This document shows, in pieces, positions 47,101 through 53,604 of a stretch of 64,000 nt of DNA (positions are counted from its first letter, which is position 1; each line of letters opens with the position of its first letter). The notes below the pieces were generated by a model. That model worked only from the letters and a program-made list of their open reading frames with translations. It did not search any database and was not told the origin of the DNA. Source of the DNA: Panopea generosa (lineage: Eukaryota; Mollusca; Bivalvia; Adapedonta; Hiatellidae); assembly GCA_029582155.1 (NCBI GenBank), contig CM055895.1:59458578-59522577 (forward strand), written 5' to 3'. A program made the translations under genes and the position numbers.

Positions 47101-50100
47101 GTAATGTGTTTGTCACAAATAAACAAACTAATGTTAGTCTGGTCCCAGTAGTATAGAAAATCAAACTGAGGCTGAGAAATATCCTAAAGTACACAGTTTA
47201 GGTATTGATTCAATGCTTGGTACCATCGGTGGAGGAAATGTGATGCTCTCTGATTTCATATTGCAGTGTTTGAAGGTAAAACAACTTTGTCTGTGTAACT
47301 ACAGTTTCTTAATTCTAAATTTGTTGATGCTTCTTGATGTCTGAGTGTGCGAAATCTATAGCTATTGAATAAAAAAACATTGAAACATTCATGAAACAGT
47401 ATTGAAAAGAAAAACACTAGGGCCACCCATAATAAATTGCTTGCTTGCCACTTCCGACTCGTACCATTAAGGGTTGGGTAGGTAGGTAAATTCTTTTCCT
47501 TTTTTTTTCTTTTTTTTGTAATCAATCAGAGAATCTTTTTTAAGGACATGTAATGACTGAGAATATTTTAAATGACACCCAAAGAAAAATTCCTAACTGA
47601 CGGGATTCTTTTGGGATTGGGATTAGGAAAGTGGCAAACAATTTTTTTTATTTAGGCCTAGTGGTAGGATTCTTCAACAAAGTATCTGAATCTATTGGCA
47701 TAATCAATGTTAACATTCCTGATCACATTGGTGATGTAATTGTTTACTGTAGTGTTAATACATGTGTTTTGAACAGTTTAATAACTCTTTTTGTTTAAAC
47801 AGGTCTTAAGTTTGCATTGTAATTAACAAGCAGTTTCAATTAAAATACTACACTTTGTAGAGTAAAGACTTTTAAACTTTTATTGCTTTTTTTTTAAATG
47901 CTCAAACAGTTTTGAATATTCTTTTGTCAAAGCCTAGGTATTAAAGGTAATGAATTGCAACATGGCAAGGCTCTGCCAAGCAATTGTTGCTTTTCTGTGC
48001 CAACATAATAAACCTTGTAGGGAAAGATATTATTTTCAAATTGTACTTTTCCTTTTGATCAAATTTAAAATTGAGTTTGATTCAATAGTAATATCTTGGA
48101 CACTTCATGTTATTTCAACTATTCCGAATTCAAGGCTTACTGCTAAATAAACTTATATTTATTTGGTCAGCCCTTAATAATGTCATATAATGGCTGATGA
48201 TAGGATGAAAGTTAATCTAATCTACAGTTCTATTGTTTTACAAAAAAGGTAACATTAGTATATACTAACATTAAAATATTTTTTCAGGCTAAATCTTCCT
48301 CAGGGAATCTGGAATTGGTCCGTATCTGTGATACATTTAAGAAGGCATTGCATTCTAATATACTATACAATAACCTGTGTACACTTCTGCCATTGACTTC
48401 TAAAATTGTGGATTGTGTTGCTGAATCCACCATAGAGAATGAAAGTAAAAAGCAGGGAAAGAAGCGGAAAAGAATTCAGAATGATTTGTATGACAGTGAA
48501 ACATCCAACGATGGTGTTAAGTCGTCAGATTTGAAATTGACGGAAGAGGCCAAAACCAAAGATACTTCTTCTGAAGATAAAATAGTGCAACAGAAAGGAA
48601 GTTGGAAAACTTGTGTTTGGCTGAGACTTTGTCTGCTTTTACAAACTTTTACGATTCCATGTCTTCAATGGATGTTATGGAAACGGAAGAAAAGTTGAAG
48701 AATGTTGATAGACTGCATAGTTTCAGCAGTGGAAATATACGAGGTAGACTAGTAGCAGGTGTTGATAGTGAACTCGCGAGTTTCCAAACAAGCTGCGGTA
48801 TTGACCTAGACAATTGTCTGGCGTATACGGCTGAGACGGAGGCCCGTAGTACTGCAAAGATATATGGGGAAATCGATGACATTCAAAATAAAGTGCAGAA
48901 ATTATGTGAGAGCAATCCAGCGTACTCTGATAACTTTGTTCTACCTGTAATAAGAGGCAGTGATAAGTTCACTGTAGTTGATACTGATTCAAGAAGGTAA
49001 ATAATTGATTACTGTATATATAAAATCTCTCCTCTTTTAGAACAAAGCTTATGGTCAAAAGGCAATGATACTTATGATTAATTTATATATAAAATCTCTC
49101 CTCTTTTAGAACAAAGCTTATGGTCAAAGGGCAGAGAGACTTATGGTTAATTTATATATAAAATCTCTCCTCTTTTAGAACAAAGCTTATGGTCAAATGA
49201 CAGAGATACTTCTGGTTAATTTATATATAAAATCTCTTCTCGTTTAGAACAAAGCTTATGGTCAAAAGGCAGAGATACTTATGGTTAATTTATATATAAA
49301 ATCTCTCCTCTTTTAGAACAAAGCTTATTGTCAAAAGGCAGAGATACTTATGGTTAATTTATATATAAAATCTCTCCTCTTTTAGAACAAAGCTTATGGT
49401 CAAAAGACAGAGATATTATGGTTAATTTATATATAAAATCTCTCCTCTTTTAGAACAAAGTTTATGGTCAAAAGGCAGAGATACTTATGGTTAATTTATA
49501 TATAAAATCTCTCCTCTTTTAGAACAAAGCTTATGGTCAAAAGACAGAGATATTATGGTTAATTTATATATAAAATCTCTCCTCTTTTAGAACAAAGTTT
49601 ATGGTCAAAAGGCAGAGATACTTATGGTTAATTTATATATAAATCTCTACTCTTTTAGAACAAAGCTTATGGTCAAAAGGCAGAGATAGATATGGTTAAT
49701 TTATATAATATGCATCAAACAAGTCGATAATCCAAGCAGCAATCAATATTGTTCCCAAGTCTCTTAGTAAACACTACATTGTATCACATTGTATTTACTT
49801 ATAATACAAAAGCCACATGGCCAGTGGGCGGAGCAATAGTTCCTCTCTCCTTGGGTCAAATGTGTCAACAAAATACAGGATAAAGAATGATCTTTTTGTA
49901 TTGGCGAAATATAGTTTTAAGTGTCATTAATGCTCATTTCTTTATTGGAATTCAGAACTTCATTAAGCCCAGAGCTGAAGATAATGCTACATAAATACAA
50001 AATCAAAACTATTAAATTATTACTACTGTTATGATTACTATTTTTATTATATTACATATATTTTATTAATATTTGATTTCATTACTGATATTATTATTAC

Positions 50101-51913
50101 TATTGTTTTTATATATTTAGTATTACTCAGTGCTCCAGATTGCGTATTTGCCTATTTCAACCAAATAAATTCATGGAAAATGCAAACAATTTTGTTTTTG
50201 AAGCGTACCTGTTATGCAAATGATTTTCTTTTCATTCAAAACATTGTTTCATGTATTTTGGTAAACATCCAGATAAAACGGTTTCTGGTCATTACTGTTT
50301 GTACCTTACAAGCTATTAGCAGAGTGAAAGTATAATTAGTAAAGAAGAGTACCAGTTTATTCAGCATCTACATGTAGATGATCAAGATCACACACTTTTA
50401 CAAAATGCTTGCATAGGAAAAGACTTTTAACCCAAATCAAAAGTTAATATTTGCCCCAACACTTATTTCTTCATTAAATATTGCTAAACTTATAATTGTC
50501 TGACATTGTCAACAACGAATTGGACCAGAAATTGAAAGTTTAAGGCAGCTGCATTTCTGCAAGAAGTAACTACATGTAGTTCATTTAAGAATTTCAGGCA
50601 GCATCAGTTGATACAATCGTTACTGGTACTATTATTTTATATATAGTAATCGCAGTGTCCTTCAGTCCTTCCGTCCCATATTTCGTGACTGGCCTGTAAC
50701 TGTAACATGCATAGATGGATTGTATAAAAACTTGCTAAAATTATCAACATAACATGACGACGTGTGTGCGTAACACCCAGACTCCCACTTCAAGGGTCAA
50801 GGTCACAATTTAACTCTTAAGTCTTTTTGAGATTTCGTATCCAGTCTGTAACTTTGTCACTTATGGATAAATTTCAAAAACATTTGGCTCATTTCATCAG
50901 GCCTGCACCCATACCTCAAAGGTCAAGGTCACATTCCGAGTTTGTTTGACAACACTTTGAGTCTGTGTGAGATTTCTTGTGGGGAATGGGGTCAACTTTA
51001 GGTGCCAAAAACAGCTAAACGAAGGCTCTGAAGTTCCATTGTACAGTTGCCTTACTTGAATAGTCACAGGTTTGCCTCCTATGTTATTACCATATTCATT
51101 TATTTTTTTGCCAATTATAAGTGATCTTGTAGATTGATTTTTTAGAGGGGTTATCCTTACTTGTCTTCTATTTTGTACTGATTTCAGTATACCAAGTGAG
51201 CTGCGCCGTAGCCACGAGAATGTCACTGACAGTCTTCCCTTGACTGTACGCAGTCATCAGCGTAATATACATCTCGACTACCTACCTACACTCAGGGAGA
51301 TATGCCGGACAGAGCATTATAGGTCTCTTACCAATACTAAAAGAAGGTATGCAATAATTTGACAGAAACACATATGTCGAGATACAGAGGCACTCACACA
51401 TGTTTATGTACAAGTCATATGACATTTAAAAACTGAAAAGCTCATTGTGTATTAAAGGTCATTATAAATTAATTGCTAGATTATTATCCAAATTTTTCTT
51501 AAAATAAAAACAGGGAGGGCGGGAGGATTTTATTTTTTATTTGTTTTTATTTTTAAAATTTTTTAATTTTTATTATTATTTTTTTTTATGAAAATAAAGA
51601 GTCGGGGGCAGCATGAAAATAAAGTGTTATTAAAACACTGGTCTGAGTTGCTTTACCCAGATTTTCATTAGGTACAATACAAATTTAAAATTTATTTACT
51701 ATGAGTATATACTGGTAGTTTACATTTTGTCTGAGATCGTCAGTAAAATACTTATTTCTGTGATGGTTCTGGTGATAAAACATGGTAAGACGGGGTGCAG
51801 ACATGTACTAATAACGTCTTGTATTATATTTCAGGTTCCATCACTATTTTGACAGCATCACTTTTCCTGTGAAGGATAGAACATTGTGTGTCCTTTCTAC
51901 TTCATTCTTATGA
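20099..51913 (+). CDS. ATAD5: ATAD5 (Elg1), RFC-like clamp unloader large subunit, complete
   Basis: ATAD5 with RFC2-5 removes PCNA from DNA after replication and helps its deubiquitination through USP1-UAF1. Coding exons: 20099-20146, 21234-23806, 24935-25001, 25768-26260, 27707-27918, 28878-29058, 29726-29736, 33202-33352, 35477-~35631, 37441-37690, 38119-38276, 41140-41260, 42518-42664, 45193-45344, 45824-45982, 46707-47275, 48288-48996, 51188-51346, 51835-51913. They predict about 2,130 residues (human about 1,840). Landmarks: PIP box 50-57; SUMO-binding-like motifs near 86, 181 and 687; RGRK motifs; 'LLWIEKYHPSK' (RFC box); Walker A 'GPHGCGKT' near 1413; Walker B region 'ILFDEVDVVFDED'; 'PIILTTADP'; C-terminal 'YLPTLREICRTE'. 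The start is chosen because 'MPVAVMEPEVNEDGDK' joins in phase with 'SSKKKKKQDDD', which lines up with the human N-terminus. Exons 16 and 17 each need one extra base to keep frame, and the exon 9 donor is unresolved. Confidence 0.93.
21234..23806 (+). CDS. ATAD5: ATAD5 exon 2, large disordered N-terminal exon
   Basis: The acceptor is 'tatattttcag' and the donor 'agaag|gttaag', leaving two bases for the next codon. About 857 codons are rich in Lys, Glu, Asp and Ser. Visible motifs: PIP box 'QKSLLQFF' (21333-21356); PIP-like 'NKKISDFF' (21279-21302), 'NTEIVKYF' (22041-22064) and 'TMGIAKFF' (23037-23060); SUMO-binding-like 'DIIDLSS' (21441), 'VILLSDSS' (21726) and 'VLIIDSP' (23244). The motif 'SY.DF' occurs twice (22674, 22767); human ATAD5 has a single 'VSYEEFL'. 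The open frame extends upstream to 21123 only because the intron lacks stops. Confidence 0.92.
24317..24608 (+). repeat. tRNA-derived SINE, family A, full-length
   Basis: The copy has head 'cctgattagctgtcg', B box 'gagttcgaatccc', body, 'ggttaggttaactggttgtc' and a 'caatcaatcaatc' tail. It lies in ATAD5 intron 2. Confidence 0.88.
24935..25001 (+). CDS. ATAD5: ATAD5 exon 3 (67 nt)
   Basis: The acceptor is 'gtgattgcag' and the donor 'gag|gtgtgt'. It encodes 'CPKSSSSGDDGDMTSIKVRK' after completing an Arg codon. It is too short for a stand-alone frame but keeps phase on both sides. Confidence 0.8.
25195..25755 (+). mobile_element. Core-repeat element family E, right part
   Basis: Repeated phrases 'caaaggtcaaggtcacac', 'gatcaacatgacatgac' and 'aatacccagac' are followed by the right end 'cagaccatttggggggcatg' and 'ttaccagtgacatttttgtt'. 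The same right end is at 61708-61756. The end lies about 12 bp before the ATAD5 exon 4 acceptor. Confidence 0.65.
25768..26260 (+). CDS. ATAD5: ATAD5 exon 4, basic region with RGRK motifs
   Basis: The acceptor is 'taattgcag' and the donor 'gcag|gtatgt'. It encodes 'LTRAQALLEKAKK', a Lys-rich run, 'HRRSSRLVGRT', 'ENIVISSDDD' and two 'KRGRKPKA' AT-hook-like motifs. The order matches human ATAD5 ('AKQLIEKAKAL', 'LRRSSRH', 'VIIIDSS'). Confidence 0.9.
26396..27290 (+). mobile_element. Core-repeat element family E, left part with ~170-bp repeats
   Basis: The copy begins 'atagtaatcgcagtgtc', shared with 50642, and has about four diverged units each with 'ctgtaactttg', a 'gatggattt'-type phrase and 'gtcaaggtcac'-type phrases. 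It lies in ATAD5 intron 4. Confidence 0.65.
27572..27652 (+). repeat. SINE family A head fragment
   Basis: The fragment 'gtagtgcgtctgactatcaa' to 'attgatatacag' matches family A head and early body only. It ends about 55 bp before ATAD5 exon 5. Confidence 0.65.
27707..27918 (+). CDS. ATAD5: ATAD5 exon 5
   Basis: The acceptor is 'ttttgtccag' and the donor 'cag|gttgag'. It encodes 'IKLAPMFTMGKK', 'RQRQQFLMSGVPEELKKQ' and 'VNHVQQ', matching human 'VAPLFL...FLMSGLPDLLKRQ...VVHVQQ'. Confidence 0.92.
28117..28199 (+). repeat. Three tandem 27-28 bp units
   Basis: Starts at 28117, 28144 and 28172 share 'gcagttca' and 'aaggcaggga'. They sit inside an open frame (28048-28287) between ATAD5 exons 5 and 6. 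That frame would break the exon 5-6 phase only if its boundaries were not multiples of three; I do not call it an exon. Confidence 0.6.
28565..28735 (+). repeat. SINE family C fragment, diverged
   Basis: The sequence contains 'gggtttgagtctgtct', 'ctgaggttttcctccatcc' and 'aaaactggatatg', the 3' body of family C. Confidence 0.5.
28878..29058 (+). CDS. ATAD5: ATAD5 exon 6, downstream of two alternative acceptors
   Basis: Two acceptors lie 22 nt apart: 'tatctcag' (28855) and 'catttacag' (28877). Only the second is in phase 0 with 'HVQQ'; the first gives an immediate TGA. The exon encodes 'LPNMWNLGSVELNIQHFLIP' and ends 'ACAG|gtgaga', leaving one base. Confidence 0.85.
29100..29235 (-). repeat. 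SINE family B fragment, minus strand
   Basis: The phrases 'aatcaagttattacaacttt', 'cctgggtaggacctgtacta' and 'gtgaagtgttgctt' match the 3' part of the 17446-17644 copy. Confidence 0.55.
29281..29576 (-). repeat. tRNA-derived SINE, family A, full-length, minus strand
   Basis: The tail 'gattgattgattg' is at the left, the reverse B box 'gggattcgaactcac' near the right, and the reverse head 'ctcagctaatcaggcccgg' at the end. It lies between ATAD5 exon 6 and the microexon. Confidence 0.88.
29726..29736 (+). CDS. ATAD5: ATAD5 exon 7, 11-nt microexon
   Basis: The sequence 'tgatttacag|ATGATATACAG|gtacag' has acceptor and donor 11 nt apart. Exon 6 leaves one base and exon 8 opens in phase 0, so a linker of length 2 modulo 3 is needed; direct joining of 6 to 8 gives a stop within ten codons at either acceptor. 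The microexon adds 'DDIQ' between 'SHLCT' and 'KFQHHLSVDE'. It is supported by reading frame, not by transcripts. Confidence 0.65.
29971..32238 (+). pseudogene. Decayed transposase-like gene of a metazoan repeat family, in ATAD5 intron 7
   Basis: A first exon 'MDSDIE' (29971-29988, donor 'gag|gtaagc') joins in phase to 30748 ('ELESLFSKH'). The body is split over three frames: acidic N-terminus with in-frame stops; 'GCSCHNNCHTHLK' and 'YFFLGKHVCRNTLKLVFDIG' (31020-31400); 'DDVCASCKKMRK', 'YTFDFSQNVCLPHHARQIGP' and 'FGFCLDGVPRQLNSLIDENE' (31422-32000). A C-terminal piece 'EDAMPDIFAPEGLSRERQDY' ends at TAA 32236-32238. From memory the order fits a family common in cnidarian and mollusc genomes that carries an acidic 'DNCxGQNKN' motif, possibly DUF7869; that motif is absent here, so an internal deletion is likely. 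Terminal repeats were not found. Confidence 0.6.
30483..30552 (+). repeat. tRNA-like SINE head in the intron of the decayed transposase gene
   Basis: The A-box-like 'gtggcatagtggttatagcc' and B-box-like 'gagttcggatcct' are 70 nt apart at most, with no matching acceptor stem. It is more likely a SINE head than a functional tRNA. Confidence 0.45.
33202..33352 (+). CDS. ATAD5: ATAD5 exon 8
   Basis: The acceptor is 'acatttacag' and the donor 'aaag|gtgaga'. It encodes 'KFQHHLSVDETVMAECLREV' and 'YPVHKMYNSMKQMRIDAEQ', equivalent to human 'EFTEEVRNLLLEEI...'. Confidence 0.85.
33524..34290 (+). repeat. SINE family C 3' part with twelve 55-bp tandem units
   Basis: A SINE body ('gtgagaaagtttgccagtta', 'cggaaggacggtggttctac') runs into about twelve near-identical 55-bp units (33585-34255). 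Unit starts 'tgactcag' fall at 33646, 33701, 33756 and every 55 bp to 34196. Each unit has 'gaggtcttcctccagcagta' and 'ggatatgccatatataacc'. A single unit occurs in other family C copies (54455-54622). It lies in ATAD5 intron 8. Confidence 0.92.
35005..35197 (+). mobile_element. Core-repeat element family A1, short copy
   Basis: The copy runs from 'tagctcgctggggcg' to the hairpin 'gttgtcttctgacaac' and 'tcttgtt'. It matches 1042-1237 nearly end to end. Confidence 0.65.
35477..35631 (+). CDS. ATAD5: ATAD5 exon 9, donor unresolved
   Basis: The acceptor is 'ttcatacag'. It encodes 'DVTGQIDMKGLLLDSTDVVV' and 'KKRGRKSLKLQKR', then runs through an A8 tract to TGA at 35632. No strong GT donor is seen before the stop; weak ones follow 35604, 35607 and 35616. 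The end given is the last open codon. Confidence 0.55.
36120..37370 (+). repeat. Core-repeat element family G, degenerate ~230-bp units, with MITE inserted
   Basis: The left part holds 'aaagctgctgcagaggcaga' and 'ctgtccgtcattctgtccgt'. Repeats share 'catcaacattaa', 'gggacattctg' and 'ttaacaattttac' type phrases. The piggyBac MITE copy interrupts it. It lies between ATAD5 exons 9 and 10. Confidence 0.55.
36497..36703. mobile_element. Second copy of the piggyBac-type hairpin MITE
   Basis: Reverse-oriented to 9646-9874. One end keeps 'tatgaagtaaaggg' (36690-36703), the other is decayed. The centre holds an almost perfect inverted repeat, with arms 'gtgcaggaagagttcagatt' and its complement ending 'cacttcctgcac', around 'gctcgtaacgagc'. 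Confidence 0.8.
37441..37690 (+). CDS. ATAD5: ATAD5 exon 10, RFC box 'WIEKYHP'
   Basis: The acceptor is 'cacaattgcag' at 37440; an alternative at 37504 ('tttcttcag') would need a different incoming phase. The exon encodes 'LLWIEKYHPSKSSEVLGN' and 'LKSWLSEWKHLL', matching human 'MLWTEKYQPQTASELIGN', and ends 'aaag|gtttat'. Confidence 0.88.
38119..38276 (+). CDS. ATAD5: ATAD5 exon 11, Walker A
   Basis: The acceptor is 'tatttatag' and the donor 'aag|gtagat'. It encodes an acidic run ending 'DDDSLCNTMLLL', then Walker A 'GPHGCGKT' (38214-38237) and 'SSVYALALELGFK'. All P-loop residues are present. Confidence 0.95.
39338..40474 (+). mobile_element. Core-repeat element family B1 with subterminal inverted repeats
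   Basis: The left end 'atacccccgacaaacg' is inverted at the right end as 'cgttcgggggtat'. The right side continues 'tcatcactacagtgatag', a short palindrome, then 'gtctagtt'. The core has about four to five ~155-bp units, each with 'cttgtccggagcataact' and 'atggaatttcatcaa'. Subterminal inverted repeats plus a terminal hairpin fit a Helentron-derived element; the class is inference. It lies in ATAD5 intron 11. Confidence 0.65.
40752..40965 (-). repeat. SINE family A, minus strand, lacking head
   Basis: The body runs from 'tttatgccatctcaggttat' to 'gtcatggagactggcaggg', where the copy stops. Confidence 0.7.
41140..41260 (+). CDS. ATAD5: ATAD5 exon 12
   Basis: The acceptor is 'tatcacccag' and the donor 'ccgg|gtactt'. 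It encodes 'VHEVNASSSRNGKHILSQLQ' and 'EATQSHQV', nearly identical in pattern to human 'VNASSQRSGRQILSQLKEAT'. Confidence 0.95.
41404..42271 (+). mobile_element. Core-repeat element family A1, long copy with four to five ~170-bp repeats
   Basis: Ends match the short copies at 1042 and 35005. The core repeats 'tctatgcaaccactcattgg', 'catgtgtgttcaccatcatc', 'agaaccataactctgg' and 'ttttggcacagttatggcc'. The end reads 'tgttttctgacaactcatgtt'. It lies in ATAD5 intron 12. Confidence 0.75.
42518..42664 (+). CDS. ATAD5: ATAD5 exon 13
   Basis: The acceptor is 'aaattgcag' and the donor 'aaag|gtaaga'. It encodes 'MPTAFTNLFKKAAP', a PIP-like block corresponding to human 'LANYFKVSP', followed by a Lys-rich tail. 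Confidence 0.88.
42905..43110 (+). repeat. SINE family C-like copy
   Basis: The head 'gaatggtctatgaagctgtc' and B-box region 'gttgtgggtttgagctg' correspond to the reverse of 62330-62510. The 3' body differs and ends 'aacgtggcgttaag'. Confidence 0.55.
43144..43536 (+). repeat. Two direct copies of a ~165-bp sequence
   Basis: Copies at 43144-43308 and 43373-43536 share 'tcaaacctgtctttaacagt'-type starts, 'gcaaaagtg.cctttt', 'aatgtggctg.tcaatag' and 'ttactgta' ends. Related fragments are at 27285-27370 and 62705-62755. The unit is of unknown class. Confidence 0.65.
44268..44530 (-). repeat. SINE family A, minus strand
   Basis: The copy contains 'tttatgccatcgagggctaa', 'gagatgttgtatatcattca' and 'tagggattcaagctcatgac'. 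It lies in ATAD5 intron 13. Confidence 0.78.
44681..45106 (-). mobile_element. Internally deleted Tc1/mariner element, TA-flanked
   Basis: Terminal inverted repeats CACTGAGAGACTTTAAAAA (left) and CACCGAGAGACTTTAAAAA (right, reversed) are flanked by TA. The minus strand (45080-44885) encodes a Tc1 transposase C-terminus, 'PIGHVWYELGRRINAHRPPP' and, after a one-base shift, 'EWNNISQHC'. The first two catalytic residues are missing, so it is dead. It ends 86 bp before ATAD5 exon 14. Confidence 0.82.
45193..45344 (+). CDS. ATAD5: ATAD5 exon 14, into Walker B region
   Basis: The acceptor is 'atgtatttcag' and the donor 'gag|gtaaac'. It encodes 'ESPVKKRKKREDKPSFKE' and ends 'STTMILFDE', the first part of Walker B. 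Confidence 0.92.
45824..45982 (+). CDS. ATAD5: ATAD5 exon 15, Walker B and sensor 1
   Basis: The acceptor is 'ttatttag' and the donor 'ttg|gtaatg'. It encodes 'VDVVFDEDKGFLSAVQTFMS' and 'IPIILTTADPGF', then 'LTFKRPPL', matching human 'VDVIFDEDAGFLNAIKTFMA' and 'VILTTSDP'. Confidence 0.95.
46256..46597 (+). mobile_element. Core-repeat-type element family D, no tandem core
   Basis: The element begins 'tagctatactggccaatatg', has 'gtccgtcgtctattcgttaa' and ends 'cctcttgcgcctcttgtt'. Start and end resemble families A1 and C. It lies in ATAD5 intron 15. Confidence 0.45.
46707..47275 (+). CDS. ATAD5: ATAD5 exon 16, one base short of frame
   Basis: The acceptor is 'gattttcag' and the donor 'aag|gtaaaa'. 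It starts 'SSVTSHLQTIALVEKLRVDP' and includes 'RRCLVCLQYLTNSGGGHIQ'. Frame 0 stops at 47154 (TAG), while the correct exit frame 'NQTEAEKYPKVHSLGIDSML' opens only after TAG at 47135. The exon is 569 nt where a multiple of 3 is needed, so one base appears missing in 47135-47156. A 98-nt intron (47040-47137, GTGAGA...TTAG) would also restore frame but lacks a pyrimidine tract and would remove coding-like sequence. Confidence 0.85.
47276..48287 (+). other. ATAD5 intron 16, no other feature resolved
   Basis: The intron holds a repeat-like stretch at 47410-47500 ('gccacccataataaattgct') and AT-rich sequence. The open frame 47950-48150 shows no known motif. Confidence 0.5.
48288..48996 (+). CDS. ATAD5: ATAD5 exon 17, second one-base frame deficit
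   Basis: The acceptor is 'attttttcag' and the donor 'agaag|gtaaat'. It encodes 'LELVRICDTFKKALHSNILY', then a charged linker in frame 0. From about 48602 the coding frame shifts to 'LENLCLAETLSAFTNFYDSM' and 'LASFQTSCGIDLDNCLAYTA'. The switch lies between 48581, where the second frame opens, and about 48640. Length is 709 nt; 710 would fit. Confidence 0.85.
49014..49706 (+). repeat. Ten tandem 69-bp units, each with a splice-acceptor-like tract
   Basis: Units contain 'aaatctctcctcttttag', then 'aacaaagcttatggtcaaaa' and 'ggcagagatacttatggtta'. The AGs end at 49040, 49109, 49178, 49247, 49316, 49385 and so on to 49658, nearly all 68-69 bp apart. The array begins about 17 bp after the ATAD5 exon 17 donor. 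Confidence 0.95.
50642..50985 (+). mobile_element. Core-repeat element family E, left fragment
   Basis: The fragment starts 'atagtaatcgcagtgtcc' as at 26406 and has 'aagggtcaaggtcac' and 'cctcaaaggtcaaggtcac'. It ends before ATAD5 exon 18. Confidence 0.6.
51188..51346 (+). CDS. ATAD5: ATAD5 exon 18
   Basis: The acceptor is 'ctgatttcag' and the donor 'agaag|gtatgc'. It encodes 'IPSELRRSHENVTDSLPLTV' and 'HLDYLPTLREICRTE', matching human 'EYLPTLRNICKTE'. Confidence 0.94.
51456..51625 (+). repeat. Unclassified repeat, partner of 62800-62975
   Basis: Both copies share 'ggccattataaattaatt'-like starts, 'agggagggcggga' or 'cggggagggcgggag', long T-rich runs and 'gtcggggcggcatga'-like ends. Confidence 0.55.
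51835..51913 (+). CDS. ATAD5: ATAD5 last coding exon, stop TGA
   Basis: The acceptor is 'ttatatttcag'. It completes Arg and encodes 'FHHYFDSITFPVKDRTLCVL' and 'STSFL', then TGA at 51911-51913. It matches human 'RRFLHYFEGIHLDIPKETVN'. Confidence 0.92.
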
Positions 51914-53604
51914 TACACACAGAATGACCTCAAGTTTTGTCTGTGAACAGCGGACACCATGATCTCTGAGAGAAATTATACAGACACCAGGTTTGTGTGG
52001 AACAGTTCAGGGCTGTGTCTTTACATTTTCAGTAGGCAATTTCAGTGTTGTCTATGAGCAGCGGACACCAGCTAGTTTTATATTGATCAGTGAGACAGAT
52101 TACACTGACACCAGTTTTGTGAGGATCAGTTCAGGGCAGTGTCTTTACATTTTCGTTTATACTAATTTATTTTAGCTCGATTGTGATGAAAGCTCCAAGC
52201 TTATTTTAACTGCTCTCGAGTCCGCTTCCTGGGTAGAACCCGTACTGAGTGATGTTCATGAGAAGCCGGGGGATCAAACCTGGAACCTCTGGTGTGAGCG
52301 GCCAACACTCTATCCAGTACACTACTGCCCCGCTTCTTTACATTATCTAGTCTTTTATAACAATACAAACATGTGTAAGAGTCTCTAAAATGGGAATTAC
52401 TGTGGTTACCATGTGCATTCAGTCAATAACATTTTAAAAAAGGAACTCTTCAGCATATCAGGTTTACAATTAATTTATGTCTACCCCTTTTAATATATAT
52501 TGATAAAGTTGCGCCCCTTTTTTGTCACGATAACATGATATTTGTGCTTAAAAAGTCTTGCATAATTCAGTTTGAAATATTTTGAAAATGGTTCATAGGG
52601 GCAGTGATTACTTTTGCAGATGAGTAGAGCTAAAGCTGGCATAGCATATACTATAGTAAGACGTCAACAGTGTTAAAAAGTGACTGATTTAGGATTTTAA
52701 CAAATGGGTGTATTTGAGAATCTGAAGAATTTTTTTAAGAGGTGTTTTGGCCCTAACATTGACAAATTGCAACTTACTTAAGCTTTGAGTCATGTAAGAC
52801 ATGGAAAACTGGAGATCAGTTCCTGGACAACATCTTTTTTTTTCCCATAGTTACCTGCACTACATAATTGACAGAAATATTTTTTTTATATTATAATGTG
52901 GCAGCTACATGCCTAACCAGTGTAACCTCAACGTTAAATTGGCAACTTACATATTTTTATCCAAGATAACTTATGGACATATTTATTATTAATGGTATGA
53001 AGTATTAAACTAGCATTACCTTTATCTGAATTCTGAATTAAGCAGTTTAATTACTGGTGTGGTTATTGTTACATGACTAAGGTATGACTGGAACATTCGA
53101 TGAATTAATTGATGAATATAGTTTATTTTGTATGAAAAGCGTTTCTTAGATCCAGTTGGAAGTGGCTTAGAATGAATTTATTTAAAGTGTTGACCATGCG
53201 TAAATTGTTTATTTATTGCACTAGATCTAGATAGAAGTGGTTATAAGGATACTGGTATATAGACACGATACATGCACATGTATATTCCTATATATGAATC
53301 TGTAATAATATTGTTAGTCAGCCAAAATGTTTGATTTACATGTTTTGTAATAACAAACATTTTTATATTCTTTATATAAGATTATTTGGTGTGGTTTCGT
53401 CATATTTTATGCTATAATTATTTCTATAATTATGTATTAAATAAACATGCATTAAAAGAGAGTTACCTTGACAACCCCCACCCCCCTGACCCGATTTATT
53501 AGTTGATCTGTTCATATTAAAATTCTTGACATGGCATTTTACTGAGAAATTATGTATGTTTAGGAAATTTAATCAATATGAATATTTTTGCAGATTTGAA
53601 TAAA
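51914..53604 (+). other. ATAD5 3' UTR / flank with two poly(A) signals
   Basis: AATAAA occurs at 53440-53445 and 53599-53604; no earlier one was noticed after the stop. If these are used, the 3' UTR is about 1.5-1.7 kb and includes a minus-strand SINE (52185-52338). Use is inferred. Confidence 0.4.
52185..52338 (-). repeat. SINE family B, minus strand, in ATAD5 3' UTR
   Basis: The copy has 'gagtccgcttcctgggtaga', the reverse B box 'gggggatcaaacctgg' and the reverse head 'aacactctatccagtacac'. Confidence 0.65.

Noticed and set aside
47040..47137. 98-nt intron in ATAD5 exon 16
   Set aside because: It restores frame but removes coding-like sequence (including 'RRRIVEDDNSNSVDAFSNVF') and has no pyrimidine tract; a one-base deficit is simpler. 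Kept as an alternative.
49014..49706. CRISPR-like regular array
   Set aside because: Units are contiguous direct repeats with no unique spacers, in an animal intron.
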